In this document: piece after piece, positions 26,286 to 36,298 of the stretch
Layout: each line of letters opens with the position of its first letter
How positions within the stretch are numbered: the first letter of the stretch is position 1
From: Rhodococcoides corynebacterioides NBRC 14404
GTDB taxonomy: Bacteria; Actinomycetota; Actinomycetes; Mycobacteriales; Mycobacteriaceae
Length of the DNA stretch: 64,000 bases
Assembly: GCF_001894765.1 (NCBI RefSeq)
Contig: NZ_BCWV01000002.1
Span: forward strand, 496,001 to 560,000
Direction: 5' to 3'
Made by a program: the position numbers and the translations under genes
The notes under the pieces: model-generated
Database searches by the model: none
What the model was told of the DNA's origin: nothing
The model's input: only the letters and a program-made list of their open reading frames with translations

Positions 26286-27790
26286 AGCACGGCCCCGTCC
26301 GCCGCGGCGACGCCGGCATATCCGATGTGGACGGTCTTCTCCTCGGTCTCGCCCTCGAGCCCGGACCGTCCGAGCTCGCGGCCGACGCCGCTTCCGCCGC
26401 GTCCGCCCCAGGGCAGGGCCGGGTCCGGCACACCCCATCCGTTCACCCAGACCGTGCCGACCCTGAGCTGCTCGACCACCGTCTGGACCCGAGAGATGTT
26501 CTCCGAGTAGACCATCGCGTTCAGGCCGTACCGCGTGTCGTTGGCGAGGGCGACGGCCTCCTCCGTCGTCCGGAACGGGATCACCGTTGCCACCGGCCCG
26601 AAGATCTCCTCCTGCGCGATGGTCAGGCGATTGTGCCCGCGGAACACGGTGGGCTCGACGTAGCAACCGGGGGCGTCCACCCGGTGACCGCCGACGACCA
26701 GGTCCGCACCCTCGGCGACACCCGCGTCGATGTACCCGGTGATCCGGGCCAGCTGACGTTCGTTCACGATCGTCCCCATGGTGCTGCGCTCGTCGAACGG
26801 ATCGCCGATCACCGACGCCCGGGCAGCGGCGGCGAGACCGTCGACCACCCGGTCCGCCACCGACTCGTGGACCAGTACTCGCGTCCCCGCCGCACACACC
26901 TGCCCCTGGTGATAGAAGCTGCCCATGGCGATCCAGGGCATGGCCGCGTCGAGGTCGGCGTCGTCGAAGATCAGTTGCGGCGCTTTGCCGCCCAGTTCCA
27001 GCACGATCTTGCGGTAGGTGGAGCCGGCGAGTGCCGAGATCGTGGCGCCGACGCGCGGGCTCCCTGTGAACGTCACCTTGTCGACGCCGGGGTGCTGCGC
27101 GAGCGCGGCGCCGGTGACGTCGCCGATCCCGGTCACGACGTTCACTACCCCGGGCGGAATGCCGGCCTCGGCCACGAGGTCCGCCAGCAGGAGCGTGGAG
27201 AGCGAGGCGTCCTCGGCGGGCTTGATCACCACGGTGTTCCCGGCGGCGAGCGCGGGGGCAACCTTCCACGCCGCGATCAGCAGCGGGTTGTTCCACGGCG
27301 TGATCGCGGCGACCACGCCCAGCGGTTGCCGGAGCGTGTAGCCGAACCGACGTTGCGGGCCGACGTCCGAGACGATCGCCGCCGTGCCGGCGATCTTGTC
27401 GGCCCAGCCGGCGAAGTGGCGGAAGACCGCAGCGGCACAGGGAATGTCGCCGGCCACGGAGTCACGGTAGAGCTTGCCCATCTCCACGGCCTCGAGCGCT
27501 GCGAGACGCTCGCACTCCCGATCGATCAGGTCGGCGACCGCGAGCAGCAGCCGGCCACGCTCGGCGCCCGGCACGCGGCTCCACGCTCCGCCGTCGACCT
27601 GCGCGCGGGCCGCCCGGACGGCGTCGTCGACGTCCGCGGCGGTCGCGAACGCCACGGAGGCGACGTGATCGCCGGTGGCGGGATCGTGCGACTCGAAGGT
27701 TCGTCCGTCGGACGCAGCGCGCGCTCGGCCCCCGATGCGCAGCAGCGGCTCCGGAAGATCGACGACGGGTCGAGCGGTGGTGACGGTCAT
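26282..27790 (-). CDS. NAD(P)-dependent aldehyde dehydrogenase
   Basis: This 502-residue enzyme has all catalytic residues of the ALDH superfamily: N167 in TPWNNP, K190 in VIKPAED, general base E265 in LELGGKAP and nucleophile C299 in GQVCAAGTR. It resembles betaine-aldehyde, vanillin and long-chain-type dehydrogenases, and the C-terminal WVNGWG stretch is common in that group. It is coupled by ATGA to the homogentisate dioxygenase gene upstream and by GTGA to the lipocalin gene. It probably oxidises an aldehyde made by the oxygenase or hydrolase in the same operon. The true substrate is unknown. Confidence 0.92.
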   Translation of the reverse strand: MTVTTARPVVDLPEPLLRIGGRARAASDGRTFESHDPATGDHVASVAFATAADVDDAVRAARAQVDGGAWSRVPGAERGRLLLAVADLIDRECERLAALEAVEMGKLYRDSVAGDIPCAAAVFRHFAGWADKIAGTAAIVSDVGPQRRFGYTLRQPLGVVAAITPWNNPLLIAAWKVAPALAAGNTVVIKPAEDASLSTLLLADLVAEAGIPPGVVNVVTGIGDVTGAALAQHPGVDKVTFTGSPRVGATISALAGSTYRKIVLELGGKAPQLIFDDADLDAAMPWIAMGSFYHQGQVCAAGTRVLVHESVADRVVDGLAAAARASVIGDPFDERSTMGTIVNERQLARITGYIDAGVAEGADLVVGGHRVDAPGCYVEPTVFRGHNRLTIAQEEIFGPVATVIPFRTTEEAVALANDTRYGLNAMVYSENISRVQTVVEQLRVGTVWVNGWGVPDPALPWGGRGGSGVGRELGRSGLEGETEEKTVHIGYAGVAAADGAVL

Positions 27791-29106
27791 GACTGCTCCT
27801 GTGCCGGAGGGGTGGTGGGGTGGACGAACTGCGCGGCCAGGCCGGCCCACGAGGCGTCGTAGTCGGGCTGGCGGTGCTCCGCGCCGTGCGCGAAGGGAGT
27901 GACGACGAGAGGTAGTCGGGTCTCGAACATGAACGGCAACGAGCCCTCGAGCTTCGTGGGAACGAGGTCGGCTCGCGTGGCGAGGTCGAACGTCTCCCGA
28001 TCGGGTCCGTGAGCGCCCCACATGGTGTGCAGGCTTGCCCCGCCGGGAACGAAGCCCTCGGCCTTCGAGTCGTGCTGTCCGCGAACGAGACCCATGAACT
28101 CGGTCATGACGTTGCGGTGGAAGTGCGGCGGGCGGAAGGTGTGCTCGGCGACGTTCCAGCGCGGTGGGAAGACCACCACGTCGACGTTGGCCTGACCGGG
28201 ACGCTCCGATGCCGAGGTGAGCAGGGTGAAGATCGACGGGTCCGGGTGGTCCCAGTTGAGCGACCCCATCACCGCGAAGTTCGCGATGTCGTACACGTAG
28301 GGCAGGTGATTGCCGTGCCACCCCACCACGTCGAGAGGTGACCGGTCGAGTTCGACCGACCACAGGCCGCCGCAGTACTTCTGCACCTTCTCCACCGGCC
28401 GCTCCACGTCCTCGAACGCGGCGACGGGACACCGGAAGTCACGTGCATGTGCCAGACCGTTCGCGCCGATGGGCCCGAGCTCCGGCAGCGTCAGGTAATT
28501 GCCGTAGTTCTCGAGCACGTAGCCGGTGGCGGAGTCGTCCCGCAGTTCCACCCGGAACGTGATCGCGCGACCGACGACGGCGATCTCTCCCGGCGCGACG
28601 TCCAGCACCCCCATCTCGGTGTGGACGCGCAGTCGGCCCTCCTGCGGAACCAGCAGGAGTTCGCCGTCGAGGTCGGCGAAGTATCGGTCGGTCATGGACC
28701 GGGTGGCGTGATACAGGTGGACGGCGACGCCGTCGCGGGCTCGGACGTCGCCCGCCGCCCCCAGGGTCCACAAGCCGTCGAGAAAGTCCGCATCCGGCCA
28801 TGGGCGCGGACGGGGGTTCCAGCGCAGGCGATTCACGTCGAGCACGCCGTCGGTGATCGGTGCCGAGGCGAGCGTGGGGTGCTCGATCGGTCGGTACCGG
28901 CCGTGCCGCGCCGTCGGGCTGATCCGGTAGACCCACGTCCGCCGGTTGATCGCCCGTGGCTCGGTGAAGGCCGTGGCGGACAGCTGTTCCGCGTACAGGC
29001 CGTGGGCCACTCGCTGGGGTGAATTCTGTCCGCGCGGAACGGTTCCGGGAATTGCCTCCGAGAGCAGGTGATTGCCGAATCCGTGCTGATAGGTCGGGTC
29101 GGTCAT
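27787..29106 (-). CDS. hmgA: Homogentisate 1,2-dioxygenase
   Basis: This 439-residue enzyme opens the ring of homogentisate to maleylacetoacetate with Fe(II) and O2. It is full length and highly conserved: [16 protein letters not shown] at the N-terminus, the catalytic histidine H287 in NWDHPDP, and the iron ligands H330, E336 ([12 protein letters not shown]) and H366 (GAHGPD). It lacks the usual neighbours: no maleylacetoacetate isomerase is present, and the only fumarylacetoacetase-family gene is 23 kb away. It lies in the middle of a coupled operon with an oxygenase, a hydrolase, an aldehyde dehydrogenase and a lipocalin. It may be the ring-cleavage step for a longer pathway ending in homogentisate or a substituted hydroquinone. 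Confidence 0.94.
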   Translation of the reverse strand: MTDPTYQHGFGNHLLSEAIPGTVPRGQNSPQRVAHGLYAEQLSATAFTEPRAINRRTWVYRISPTARHGRYRPIEHPTLASAPITDGVLDVNRLRWNPRPRPWPDADFLDGLWTLGAAGDVRARDGVAVHLYHATRSMTDRYFADLDGELLLVPQEGRLRVHTEMGVLDVAPGEIAVVGRAITFRVELRDDSATGYVLENYGNYLTLPELGPIGANGLAHARDFRCPVAAFEDVERPVEKVQKYCGGLWSVELDRSPLDVVGWHGNHLPYVYDIANFAVMGSLNWDHPDPSIFTLLTSASERPGQANVDVVVFPPRWNVAEHTFRPPHFHRNVMTEFMGLVRGQHDSKAEGFVPGGASLHTMWGAHGPDRETFDLATRADLVPTKLEGSLPFMFETRLPLVVTPFAHGAEHRQPDYDASWAGLAAQFVHPTTPPAQEQS

Positions 29107-30407
29107 CGGCGTAACGCTCCGTTCGCGTCGAAGTCGGCCTCCCGGCCGTCCATCTGGGCTCGGTACCACCGCAGGCGATGCGCCACGGCGACGCGCTCGA
29201 CCACGCCGGCGACTCCGGGGACGGTTCGGCGGGCGATCTCGAGCAGGGTGAGCAGGGGAAAACGAGCCAGGACGAGCAGGATCCACGGGAAGACGGGCGG
29301 CATGCGGTACTGCGACCGCGTGGCGGGGTTCATGAACAGGGCGGTGTACGCGCCGTGGATGCCGTGGTTGTACCGGGCCCGGAGGCGGGCGAGTCCGCGC
29401 TGACCGGGACGGGGGGCGAAGCTCGCGGGGTAGGACTCGACCAGTTCGCGTCCGTGTTCGCCGGCATCGTGGCTCCGCGACGCGGCCACCATCGCCGTCA
29501 GGCGCAACGAGTCGGCGATGGTGGTGGGAAACCGTTCGACGTTCACGCCGAGCAGGTGGCCGAGGAACTTCTGGAAGTGCAGCAGGGCGCGGATCTCGTC
29601 CGCGGTGGTCTGCAGGCCGACCAGTCGCAGGGCGAGAGCGGGGACCGTGCTCCCGCCGAGCAACGTCAGCATCTGATAGCCCTGGCTGATGGGGTAGCCC
29701 CACTTCTCCCGGTGCCACTCGGGATGCCCGTCGACCTTGCGGCGGACGGCGACGTGCATGACCCGCACCTTCATGGCCGTGGCTCGTCCTTCGGAGCCCG
29801 GGCGCAGCAGGGCGCCCGGTTCGGAGGTGTCGATCCAGAACTTGCACGTCTCGAGGAACCGTCGGAGCGCGTTGTCGCCCGCATAACCGCCCGCGAGGGA
29901 CAGGGGCGTGGCGACGGCGGCCTCGGTGTACATCTCGAGCGTGATCCCGCCCGCGACGGCGAAGAGCATCGTGCCCCACCGGCGCCACACCGCGGCGCCC
30001 TGGTCGACCAGGGCCGGATCCACCCACTCCGGTGTGGTCTCGAATTCCGCGAACAAGTCGCGCATCGCGGCGGGAACGGTGTTCGGTGGCGCGCCGTCGG
30101 AGCGGTCGAGCTCGGCGGACACCGCGTCGAGCCCGTCGGCGAGCGCGCGGTCGAGCATGGCTCGGGCGCGCGCAGGGTCCGGCGTGTACACCTCGTCGAC
30201 GAACCGTTCCGCGACGGGATCGCCGTGGAAGAGGCTCTCGCAGAACGCGTCCGCGAGGTCGTCGGGTGGGAAGAGCGAGGTGCCGGTCAGGCGCCGGATC
30301 GTGCGGTCGGCGCGCGCCCACCCCGGCCGCCGCCGGGTCTCCCAGTACGTGAACGCCGTCGGGACGCGCGTCGTCGGCGCCGGTCCGCGTCCGTGCACGG
30401 CGGTCAT
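29103..30407 (-). CDS. DUF2236 oxygenase, MpaB/latex-clearing-protein family
   Basis: This 434-residue protein has the DUF2236 helical b-type haem fold. Visible elements are the [22 protein letters not shown] helix near 145-170, [12 protein letters not shown], the conserved KVRVMHAAVRR-like segment ([19 protein letters not shown]), and [14 protein letters not shown]. Known members are MpaB, which cleaves the farnesyl chain of a mycophenolic acid precursor, and Lcp, which cleaves polyisoprene. This suggests oxidative cleavage of an isoprenoid or related chain. The operon also holds a dehydrogenase that could oxidise the aldehyde formed. It is coupled by ATGA to genes on both sides. A haem-ligand assignment was not attempted. 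Confidence 0.8.
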   Translation of the reverse strand: MTAVHGRGPAPTTRVPTAFTYWETRRRPGWARADRTIRRLTGTSLFPPDDLADAFCESLFHGDPVAERFVDEVYTPDPARARAMLDRALADGLDAVSAELDRSDGAPPNTVPAAMRDLFAEFETTPEWVDPALVDQGAAVWRRWGTMLFAVAGGITLEMYTEAAVATPLSLAGGYAGDNALRRFLETCKFWIDTSEPGALLRPGSEGRATAMKVRVMHVAVRRKVDGHPEWHREKWGYPISQGYQMLTLLGGSTVPALALRLVGLQTTADEIRALLHFQKFLGHLLGVNVERFPTTIADSLRLTAMVAASRSHDAGEHGRELVESYPASFAPRPGQRGLARLRARYNHGIHGAYTALFMNPATRSQYRMPPVFPWILLVLARFPLLTLLEIARRTVPGVAGVVERVAVAHRLRWYRAQMDGREADFDANGALRR

Positions 30408-31582
30408 GCCGTGCCGCCGGTGCTGCGGAGCGCCACCGGACGAGTCGGAGCGAGGCCGTGCGTGCCCAGCCACGACATCACCGTGTCGGTCACCGTCACG
30501 AGCCCGTCGGGGCGGTCCACGAGGTAGTGATCGAGTTCCGGGATCTCGATCAGATCGGCCGCGCGGTGGGCCGCGGCCATCTGCCGGGAGTCCTCCCGGA
30601 ACGCCGCCTGGTCGCCGAGCAGAGGCGCGACCAGGGTGGGCGCGCCGACGGATCGCAGATCCCCGATGGCATCGGCGTGGGTGTGGTCGACACTCCACGT
30701 GCTGAGCCAGCTGCGAGCCGTCACGAAGCGCGCGAGCCCACCGGCGGACGTGTTGGCGGCCCGCGGATCGCCGTACATACTGCCCGGCCGCCGGTCGCTG
30801 GGGTCGAGCGTGACGTCGACGAAGCGTGGATCCGCCACGGTCCGGTGAACGACGAAGCCGAGGTCGGAGTCGCCGCGCTCGGTGAGACGGTCCACCGCGG
30901 CGAGGGCGACGGCGTCGATGCGGCGCATTCGTGCCAGTTGGGCCTCGCGGTAGCGCGCGACCCACTCGCGATCGAGCGGAACCGTCCGCCCCGGTGCGTA
31001 GAGGTCGAGGTCGGGGTCGATCGAGGTCGGGTCCGCTTCGTCGCGGAGCGCGCCGTCGATCCAGTGCCGGAGTACTCGTGCGCGGCCGGGATGGGCGCCG
31101 AGCAGCACGAGGGCGTCCGCCGGAATCAAGTCCTCGTCGGCCATCGGCGCGGGATCGCCTGCGGGCGTGTGCGTCACGGTCGGATGCTCCGACTGTGACT
31201 GGTAGAAGGCCGCCAGCGACCCGCCGCCGCTGAACCCGAGGAGCACGACCGACTCGAAGCCCAGCTCCTCGCGCATGAACCGCACGCCGGCACCCAGATC
31301 GCACGCCGCCCGCTCCATGATCAGTGCTGCCTCGTTGGACGAGTACCGGGTGTTCAGACCCATCGCCGGTATACCGGCGGCGGCGAACGCGCCCAGCAGG
31401 AAGTGCGACAGGAAGTCGCTGCTCGGATGAGCGAGCAGCACGCCGACCGAGCGATCGGCGCGCTCGTCCGCCACGAGATTGGCGTGCAGCGTCGGATAGT
31501 GCCGGGAGAGTCCGGAGTGCATCTCCACCCGGCCGTCCTGCGCGGGGCGATAGGGAATGCGGTGGAAGTGGTCCTCGATCAC
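30404..31582 (-). CDS. Alpha/beta hydrolase, first gene of the operon
   Basis: This 392-residue protein has an alpha/beta-hydrolase core with the nucleophile elbow GFSGGGS (about 115-121; catalytic Ser at its centre) and a late PELDHYL stretch that likely carries the catalytic His. An insert of about 100 residues sits between them. It starts with GTG at 31582 behind AGGGGTG. It probably hydrolyses an ester or a C-C bond of the imported compound. It is divergent from the Mce-associated genes across a 174-base region with two candidate operators. Confidence 0.83.
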   Translation of the reverse strand: MIEDHFHRIPYRPAQDGRVEMHSGLSRHYPTLHANLVADERADRSVGVLLAHPSSDFLSHFLLGAFAAAGIPAMGLNTRYSSNEAALIMERAACDLGAGVRFMREELGFESVVLLGFSGGGSLAAFYQSQSEHPTVTHTPAGDPAPMADEDLIPADALVLLGAHPGRARVLRHWIDGALRDEADPTSIDPDLDLYAPGRTVPLDREWVARYREAQLARMRRIDAVALAAVDRLTERGDSDLGFVVHRTVADPRFVDVTLDPSDRRPGSMYGDPRAANTSAGGLARFVTARSWLSTWSVDHTHADAIGDLRSVGAPTLVAPLLGDQAAFREDSRQMAAAHRAADLIEIPELDHYLVDRPDGLVTVTDTVMSWLGTHGLAPTRPVALRSTGGTA

Positions 31583-31626
31583 GTGCGTTCACCCCTGTTT
31601 CGTGCGGAACGACTCCGGCTGAACGT

Positions 31627-31646
31627 ACCGTACTAGAGGGTATGGA
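31627..31646. promoter_or_regulatory. Candidate regulator site A (ACCGTAC-N6-GTATGGA)
   Basis: This 20-bp imperfect inverted repeat lies 45 bases upstream of the hydrolase start. It matches the design of sites B (31694-31713) and C (43151-43170): left arm rCCGTAC, six-base spacer, right arm GTAyGGw. A TetR repressor encoded at 44083 is the best candidate binder. Confidence 0.65.
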
Positions 31647-31693
31647 CAATGCGCCAGGTTTTCTCGAAGTCGTTACCGAACACGACTTTTGGC

Positions 31694-31713
31694 GCCGTAC
31701 CGTGTAGTACGGT
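31694..31713. promoter_or_regulatory. Candidate regulator site B (GCCGTAC-N6-GTACGGT)
   Basis: This second copy of the 20-bp motif in the same divergent gap ends 43 bases before the GTG of the first Mce-associated gene. Its right arm GTACGGT is the exact complement of the left arm ACCGTAC in the other two sites. Sites A and B are 67 bases apart, start to start. Each is close to one of the two divergent transcription units. Confidence 0.65.
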
Positions 31714-31756
31714 GCAGACGAGGCCGTGGACGACGAGCGGCCGGGGGAGGGACGAC

Positions 31757-32254
31757 GTGCGAGTCACCGTGACGACCGTGAGCCTGGCCGTGACGTCCGT
31801 GATGGCCCTGACGGCCGTGGCGCTGTCCGGGGCGGTGACCGTCGCCGCGCTCGAACGGCAACCCGACGGCTCCGTGTCGACCCCGCACGAGGACTACCTG
31901 CAGACCGCGCGCCAGGTCGTTCTCGACCTCACCACGGTGTCGGCGACGACGGTGGACGAGGACGTCGATCGCATCTCCTCCGCGGCCACCGGATCCTTCG
32001 CGTCGGAATTCGGCTCTCGTGCCGAGGAATTCGCGGCCGTGGTCCGGGATGCGGCCGTCGAGGCGACCGGGTCGGTGACCGAGGCGGGGGTCGAGACCGC
32101 GGACGAGCGCACCGCGTCGGTCCTCGTCGCGGCCACGTCGACGGTGACCAACGCGTCCGGAGCCGTGGCGGAGCCGCGCACCTGGCGGATGCGACTCGGC
32201 GTGGTCCGTGAGGGGGACCGAATCGCGGTCGCCAGTGTGGAATTCGTTCCGTGA
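31757..32254 (+). CDS. Mce-associated membrane protein, first
   Basis: This 165-residue protein has one N-terminal membrane helix (about 5-30) and an extracytoplasmic domain containing YLQTARQVVLDLTTVSATTVDEDVDRISSAATG, the usual signature of Mce-associated (Mas) proteins, and a closing RMRLGVVREGDRIAVASVEFVP. Mas proteins stabilise or assist Mce lipid importers. The GTG at 31757 was chosen because GGAGG at 31746-31750 is well placed. It overlaps the next gene by GTGA. Unusually, the pair is convergent with the mce operon rather than downstream on the same strand. Confidence 0.87.
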   Translation: MRVTVTTVSLAVTSVMALTAVALSGAVTVAALERQPDGSVSTPHEDYLQTARQVVLDLTTVSATTVDEDVDRISSAATGSFASEFGSRAEEFAAVVRDAAVEATGSVTEAGVETADERTASVLVAATSTVTNASGAVAEPRTWRMRLGVVREGDRIAVASVEFVP

Positions 32255-32772
32255 TCGCGGTGCGAGGGCCGTCGCGCCCACCGCGGCGCGCATGCGGACG
32301 ATCGAGGTGGGCCGTGGTGCTGTCGGCCGTCGTCGGCGCCGCCGCCGTCGCGGTGCCCGTCGCGGTGTCGACCCTGGTGCCCACCGACCCGCCCGAGGAT
32401 CCGACGGCCGGCGTGCTCGACGCCGCCGCGGCCGGCGTCACCGCCGTTCTCGGCTACCGGTCGGACACCGTCGACGCGGACGTCGCGCGTGCGCAGACGC
32501 ACCTCACCGGCGACTTCCTCACCTACTATCGCGATGTCGCCGACTCGACGGTGGTGCCGGGGGCTCGAGCGCGGGGACTGACCTCGACGGCGACCGTGAG
32601 CGCTCGATCGCTGGTCTCGGCGACCGAATCCGAGGCCGTGACACTGCTGTTCGTCGACCAGACGGTCACGGGCCGCGACCTTCCGGAGCCGCAGACGTCG
32701 TCGACGAGCCTGCGCGTTCGACTCGGCCGGGTCGACGGGCAGTGGTTGATCTCGGCCCTCGACCCGATCTGA
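32251..32772 (+). CDS. Mce-associated membrane protein, second
   Basis: This 173-residue protein starts with GTG at 32251. It has a basic N-terminus, one membrane helix (about 19-43) and a Mas domain: AAAGVTAVLGYRSDTVDADVARAQTHLTGDFLTYY, then TLLFVDQTVTG and RLGRVDGQWLISALDPI. These match the tetratricopeptide-free Mas family linked to mce operons. Its stop codon abuts the stop of mceF on the opposite strand with no base between. It presumably works with the importer encoded there. Confidence 0.88.
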   Translation: MIAVRGPSRPPRRACGRSRWAVVLSAVVGAAAVAVPVAVSTLVPTDPPEDPTAGVLDAAAAGVTAVLGYRSDTVDADVARAQTHLTGDFLTYYRDVADSTVVPGARARGLTSTATVSARSLVSATESEAVTLLFVDQTVTGRDLPEPQTSSTSLRVRLGRVDGQWLISALDPI

Positions 32773-34008
32773 TCACCGACCCGGCGGTACCAGCATCTCG
32801 CTCACGCCGGCGGGCGGCGATGCGGACGGGTCGGGGTCGCCCTGACCGGCTCGGCACAGTGCGACGGTGGCGGCGCGCCGACCGGGGAACTCCATGCAGG
32901 GCAGGTTGCGTGCCCCACGGATCGAGGTCGGACCGGTCGCCGGCGCACGGCACCAGAGATCGGTCGGCGTCTCCGGCGTGTCCAGGGCGGTGGGTGGCCG
33001 CCGCTGATCCGCGGGGAGAAAACCCTCGGTGCACGGCGGTGGATCGTTCAGCTGGGCCGCGAAGAACGTGTTCTGCCCGGGGTCGCCGGCGTCCGCGTTC
33101 GGCTTGCCCGTTCCCTGCGTCGCCGCGATCAACGGCGGGTAGAGCACCAGGATCTGTTCGAGGGAGGCGTTGTAGGTGACGGCCACCTGCCCGACTCCCG
33201 TGAGGTCCGCGAGCAGGATCGGCAGGGTCGGCTCGAGTGATCGGAAGAGCTCGTCCGACGCGGCGGACAGGCCGGGAGCCGCGTCCACCAGAGACCGCAC
33301 CGCGGTGTCGCGGTCGGCGACCTGCCCGGTGACCGACGCGAGCGACGCGGCCCATTCCCGGATCGCCGGCGACGACGCGGCGGCGGCGGACAACACCGGC
33401 GCGATGTCGGTGATCAACGACGACGTCGCCTCGACGTTGTCGCGGGCGGCCTCGGCCAGCGCGGCGGCCGAGTCGAGCACCTCCCCGGTGGGATCGCCGG
33501 ACGTGCCGAGTGCGGCCGCCGTCTCGTCCAGCAACGACGAGAGCGTGGCGGGGTCGACGCTGCGGAGCGCGGCGTCGAGCGCATCGATGGTGGGTGCGAC
33601 GGGTGCGGGCACGGAGGTTCGGGCGCGATCGACGACGTCACCGTCGGCCAGGAACGGGCCCTCATCGGTGTCCGGAACCAGGTCGACGTACTGCTCGCCG
33701 ACGGCGGACATGCTGTGCACCTCCACCCGGGTGGTTGCGGGAACCGGAGTGTCGGAGTCGAGCGACAGCACCGCCTCGGCGCCGGCCGGAATGGGCCGCA
33801 CGGACACCACGCGTCCCACCGGGGCGCCGCGGTAGGTGACGTTCGACGACGACGACAGACCGGCCCCCGCGGACAGATGCACCGTGACCTGATAGCGGCC
33901 CACGCCGAACGTCTCCGGAAGGCGGGCGTGCAGCACGGCCGTCAGCGACAGGGCCAGCACGGCCACGACGGCGAAGGCCCCGAGTCGACGCCGGACCTCC
34001 GGCGTCAC
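32773..34008 (-). CDS. mceF: MceF, substrate-binding subunit of Mce importer
   Basis: This 411-residue protein has an N-terminal membrane helix (about 9-27), an MCE/MlaD domain (about 38-112; VTYRGAPVGRVVSVRP) and a long helical region. The C-terminal part carries cysteines and a proline-rich end (PPCTEGFLPADQRRPP) as is common in MceF. In Mce systems six such proteins form a hexameric tube that carries lipids from the outer membrane to the YrbE permease. The GTG at 34008 overlaps the mceE stop. It is last in the operon. Confidence 0.93.
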   Translation of the reverse strand: MTPEVRRRLGAFAVVAVLALSLTAVLHARLPETFGVGRYQVTVHLSAGAGLSSSSNVTYRGAPVGRVVSVRPIPAGAEAVLSLDSDTPVPATTRVEVHSMSAVGEQYVDLVPDTDEGPFLADGDVVDRARTSVPAPVAPTIDALDAALRSVDPATLSSLLDETAAALGTSGDPTGEVLDSAAALAEAARDNVEATSSLITDIAPVLSAAAASSPAIREWAASLASVTGQVADRDTAVRSLVDAAPGLSAASDELFRSLEPTLPILLADLTGVGQVAVTYNASLEQILVLYPPLIAATQGTGKPNADAGDPGQNTFFAAQLNDPPPCTEGFLPADQRRPPTALDTPETPTDLWCRAPATGPTSIRGARNLPCMEFPGRRAATVALCRAGQGDPDPSASPPAGVSEMLVPPGR

Positions 34009-35147
34009 GGTGTCCCGCCCGGGGTGGGAGGAGCCGGGGGCGCCGGCGGGATGAGCAGATCCTGCGCCGTCGGCACGGACGGCGCGGGCCACGGTGCGGC
34101 GCGGCCCACCGCGCCCTCGGGGCCGGCGAGCATGCCCTGCAGCGGCGTGCCGAGCAGCAGCGCGTTGTCCAGGGTGTCCAGCCGCAGGTCCAGGGTCACC
34201 TCGCCGTTGGCGTAGTCGCCCCGAACGGCGTTGCGGTACACGTCGATCGGGAACGGATACGTCAGCAGGTAGCGGAAGCTCTCGGTGAGCGAGTCGCCGG
34301 CGTCGGCGAGGGAGGCCAGGACGGGACGCAGATCGGTCAGCACCGCGGTCAGGTCCGCGGTGGTGTCGTCGGTGACGGCACTCGCCGTGGTTCCCAGACG
34401 ACCGAGCGCCACCGAGAACGCGACCAGGTTCTCCCGCTGGTCGGCGAGGGCCTCGGTGGCGGGAGCGAAGGCCGTCAGTGCCTCGTCGACCACGGCGTTC
34501 TCCGTCGCGACGACCGCCGCGAACCGATCGAGGTCCGCTATTGCCGACTCGATCTGCGTGCGATGCCGATCGAGGCCGGCCAGGACGGTGTCCAGATCGT
34601 CGAGCAGGGACCGCACCGCGTCCGTGCGGCCGCCCAGAGCCGCATCCACCTCGCCGACGATGTCACCGACGCGGGCCAGGCCACCGCCCTGGAGAACCAG
34701 GGACAGAGCCGACAGAGTCTCCTCGGTCGTGGGGTAGGCGCCGGCCCGGTCGAGACCGATCACGGCGCCGTCCGCCAACCGGCCGCGGGCGGGTTCGGCC
34801 GTCGGTGGTGACAGGGCGACGTGCGCCGAGCCCAACAGGCTCGTCTGGCCGATAGACGCCACGGCGTTCTCCGGCAACACCACGCCGGCGTCCAGGCGCA
34901 GCGTCACCTCCGCGTGGCCGTCGACGAGACGGATGCGGTCCACGTGACCGACGGTCACGTCGTCGACGTGGACCGGCGAGTTCTCCCGCACGGTCGACAC
35001 GTTCGGCATCTCGACGGTGACGGCCCACGAGCCGGGACCGGTTCCGACGGTCCCCGGCAACGGCAGCGACTCGAGTCCCCGCCACCCGCAGCCGGCCAGG
35101 AGCAGCGGAAGGAGTCCGACCGCCAGGGCTCGGCGGCCGGCGCTCAC
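34005..35147 (-). CDS. mceE: MceE lipoprotein subunit of Mce importer
   Basis: This 380-residue protein is distinguished from the other Mce proteins by a lipoprotein signal, LLPLLLAGC, with acylated C20. An MCE domain follows (about 41-115; PVHVDDVTVGHVDRIRL) and then a helical region rich in DxLT repeats. The C-terminus is proline-rich. Its lipid anchor identifies the E position (LprK-type). The GTG at 35147 overlaps the mceD stop (GTGA). Confidence 0.93.
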   Translation of the reverse strand: MSAGRRALAVGLLPLLLAGCGWRGLESLPLPGTVGTGPGSWAVTVEMPNVSTVRENSPVHVDDVTVGHVDRIRLVDGHAEVTLRLDAGVVLPENAVASIGQTSLLGSAHVALSPPTAEPARGRLADGAVIGLDRAGAYPTTEETLSALSLVLQGGGLARVGDIVGEVDAALGGRTDAVRSLLDDLDTVLAGLDRHRTQIESAIADLDRFAAVVATENAVVDEALTAFAPATEALADQRENLVAFSVALGRLGTTASAVTDDTTADLTAVLTDLRPVLASLADAGDSLTESFRYLLTYPFPIDVYRNAVRGDYANGEVTLDLRLDTLDNALLLGTPLQGMLAGPEGAVGRAAPWPAPSVPTAQDLLIPPAPPAPPTPGGTP

Positions 35148-36298
35148 CGGGCACCGCTCTCGACGAGCCGGCCCGGGAGGGCGCCGACGCCGTGGATCGG
35201 GTTCGACTGCACGGGCAGGTATTCGAACGCCAAGGTGCGCAGCAGTGGCCCCAGGTAGCGCAGACACAGTTCCGAACCCTCCTGCGCACCGACCTGCTCC
35301 GCGGCCGCGATCGCGGAGCAGACGAAATCGGCGGGCGTGGCGAAGTTGTTGGGGGCGAGCGACGAGACGATCGCGTTGTGCGCGGGCTGATAGATGTTGT
35401 TCAGATTGGACAGCGCCGTCGGGGCGACGTGCAGGATCTGGGCGATGCCGTCGCGCTGCGCGGCCAATTCGGCCACGACGGACTGCAATTCGGTCGTGGT
35501 CCCCGTCAGGTCCGCGGTGGTGGACCGGGCGAACCGGGTCACGTCGGCCACCGCTCCGTCGAGAGCGACCAGCGCCGCGCCGACCTCGTCGCCGTCGTCG
35601 GTCAGGGCGGTCGACACCGAGGCGAGGGTGTCGTTGACCTGGACGATCTGCCGATCGCTCGCGGCGAGCGCCGAGGCGAACACCTGCAGGTTGCGCACCA
35701 CGGCGTAGAGGTCGGTCCGCCCGTCGGAGAGGGTGCGCAGAGCGTCGGACAACGATCGCACCGTCGCGGCGACGGTCTCGCCTCGTCCGTCGAGCGTGGC
35801 TTCCGCGGCGTCGACCAGGCTGCCGAGGGGTCGGGGGTCGGTGCCGCCCTCCGGGGCCAGGGCGCGGGAGACACGGTCGAGCTGCTCGGTGATCCGGTCC
35901 CACTCCACTGGGATCGCCGTGCGCTCCAGCGGGATACGGTCACCGGTCGCCAACGCGTCGCCCTCGGTCCACGCGGGGGTCAGCTGGACGAAGCGCGCGG
36001 TCACCAGGCTCGGTGAGACCAGGACGGCGTCGGCGTCCGCGGGAATCCGGTAGTCGTCGTCGACGGAGAGATCGACCTCCACGCGATCGCCCCGTGGCCT
36101 GATCTCGTCCACCGACCCGATGGTGACCCCCATCAGCTTCACGTCGTCACCGGGATAGAGGCCGGTGGTGCGCGCGAACTCCACCGTGATCCGGGTGGTC
36201 GTGACGAGGGGGACCATCGTGTAACTGACGACGGCCGCGACGATCAGCAGCACCACGACGGCGAGGGCGCGGGTCGACAGTCGACGTCCGGTGGTCAT
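35144..36298 (-). CDS. mceD: MceD, subunit of Mce importer
   Basis: This 384-residue protein has a membrane helix near 10-29, an MCE domain (about 36-110; DVKLMGVTIGSVDEIRPRGDRVEV) and a long coiled region. The C-terminus holds the motif NLNNIYQPAHNAI and two cysteines, as usual for MceD. It is coupled by ATGA to mceC upstream and by GTGA to mceE downstream. Confidence 0.92.
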   Translation of the reverse strand: MTTGRRLSTRALAVVVLLIVAAVVSYTMVPLVTTTRITVEFARTTGLYPGDDVKLMGVTIGSVDEIRPRGDRVEVDLSVDDDYRIPADADAVLVSPSLVTARFVQLTPAWTEGDALATGDRIPLERTAIPVEWDRITEQLDRVSRALAPEGGTDPRPLGSLVDAAEATLDGRGETVAATVRSLSDALRTLSDGRTDLYAVVRNLQVFASALAASDRQIVQVNDTLASVSTALTDDGDEVGAALVALDGAVADVTRFARSTTADLTGTTTELQSVVAELAAQRDGIAQILHVAPTALSNLNNIYQPAHNAIVSSLAPNNFATPADFVCSAIAAAEQVGAQEGSELCLRYLGPLLRTLAFEYLPVQSNPIHGVGALPGRLVESGAR

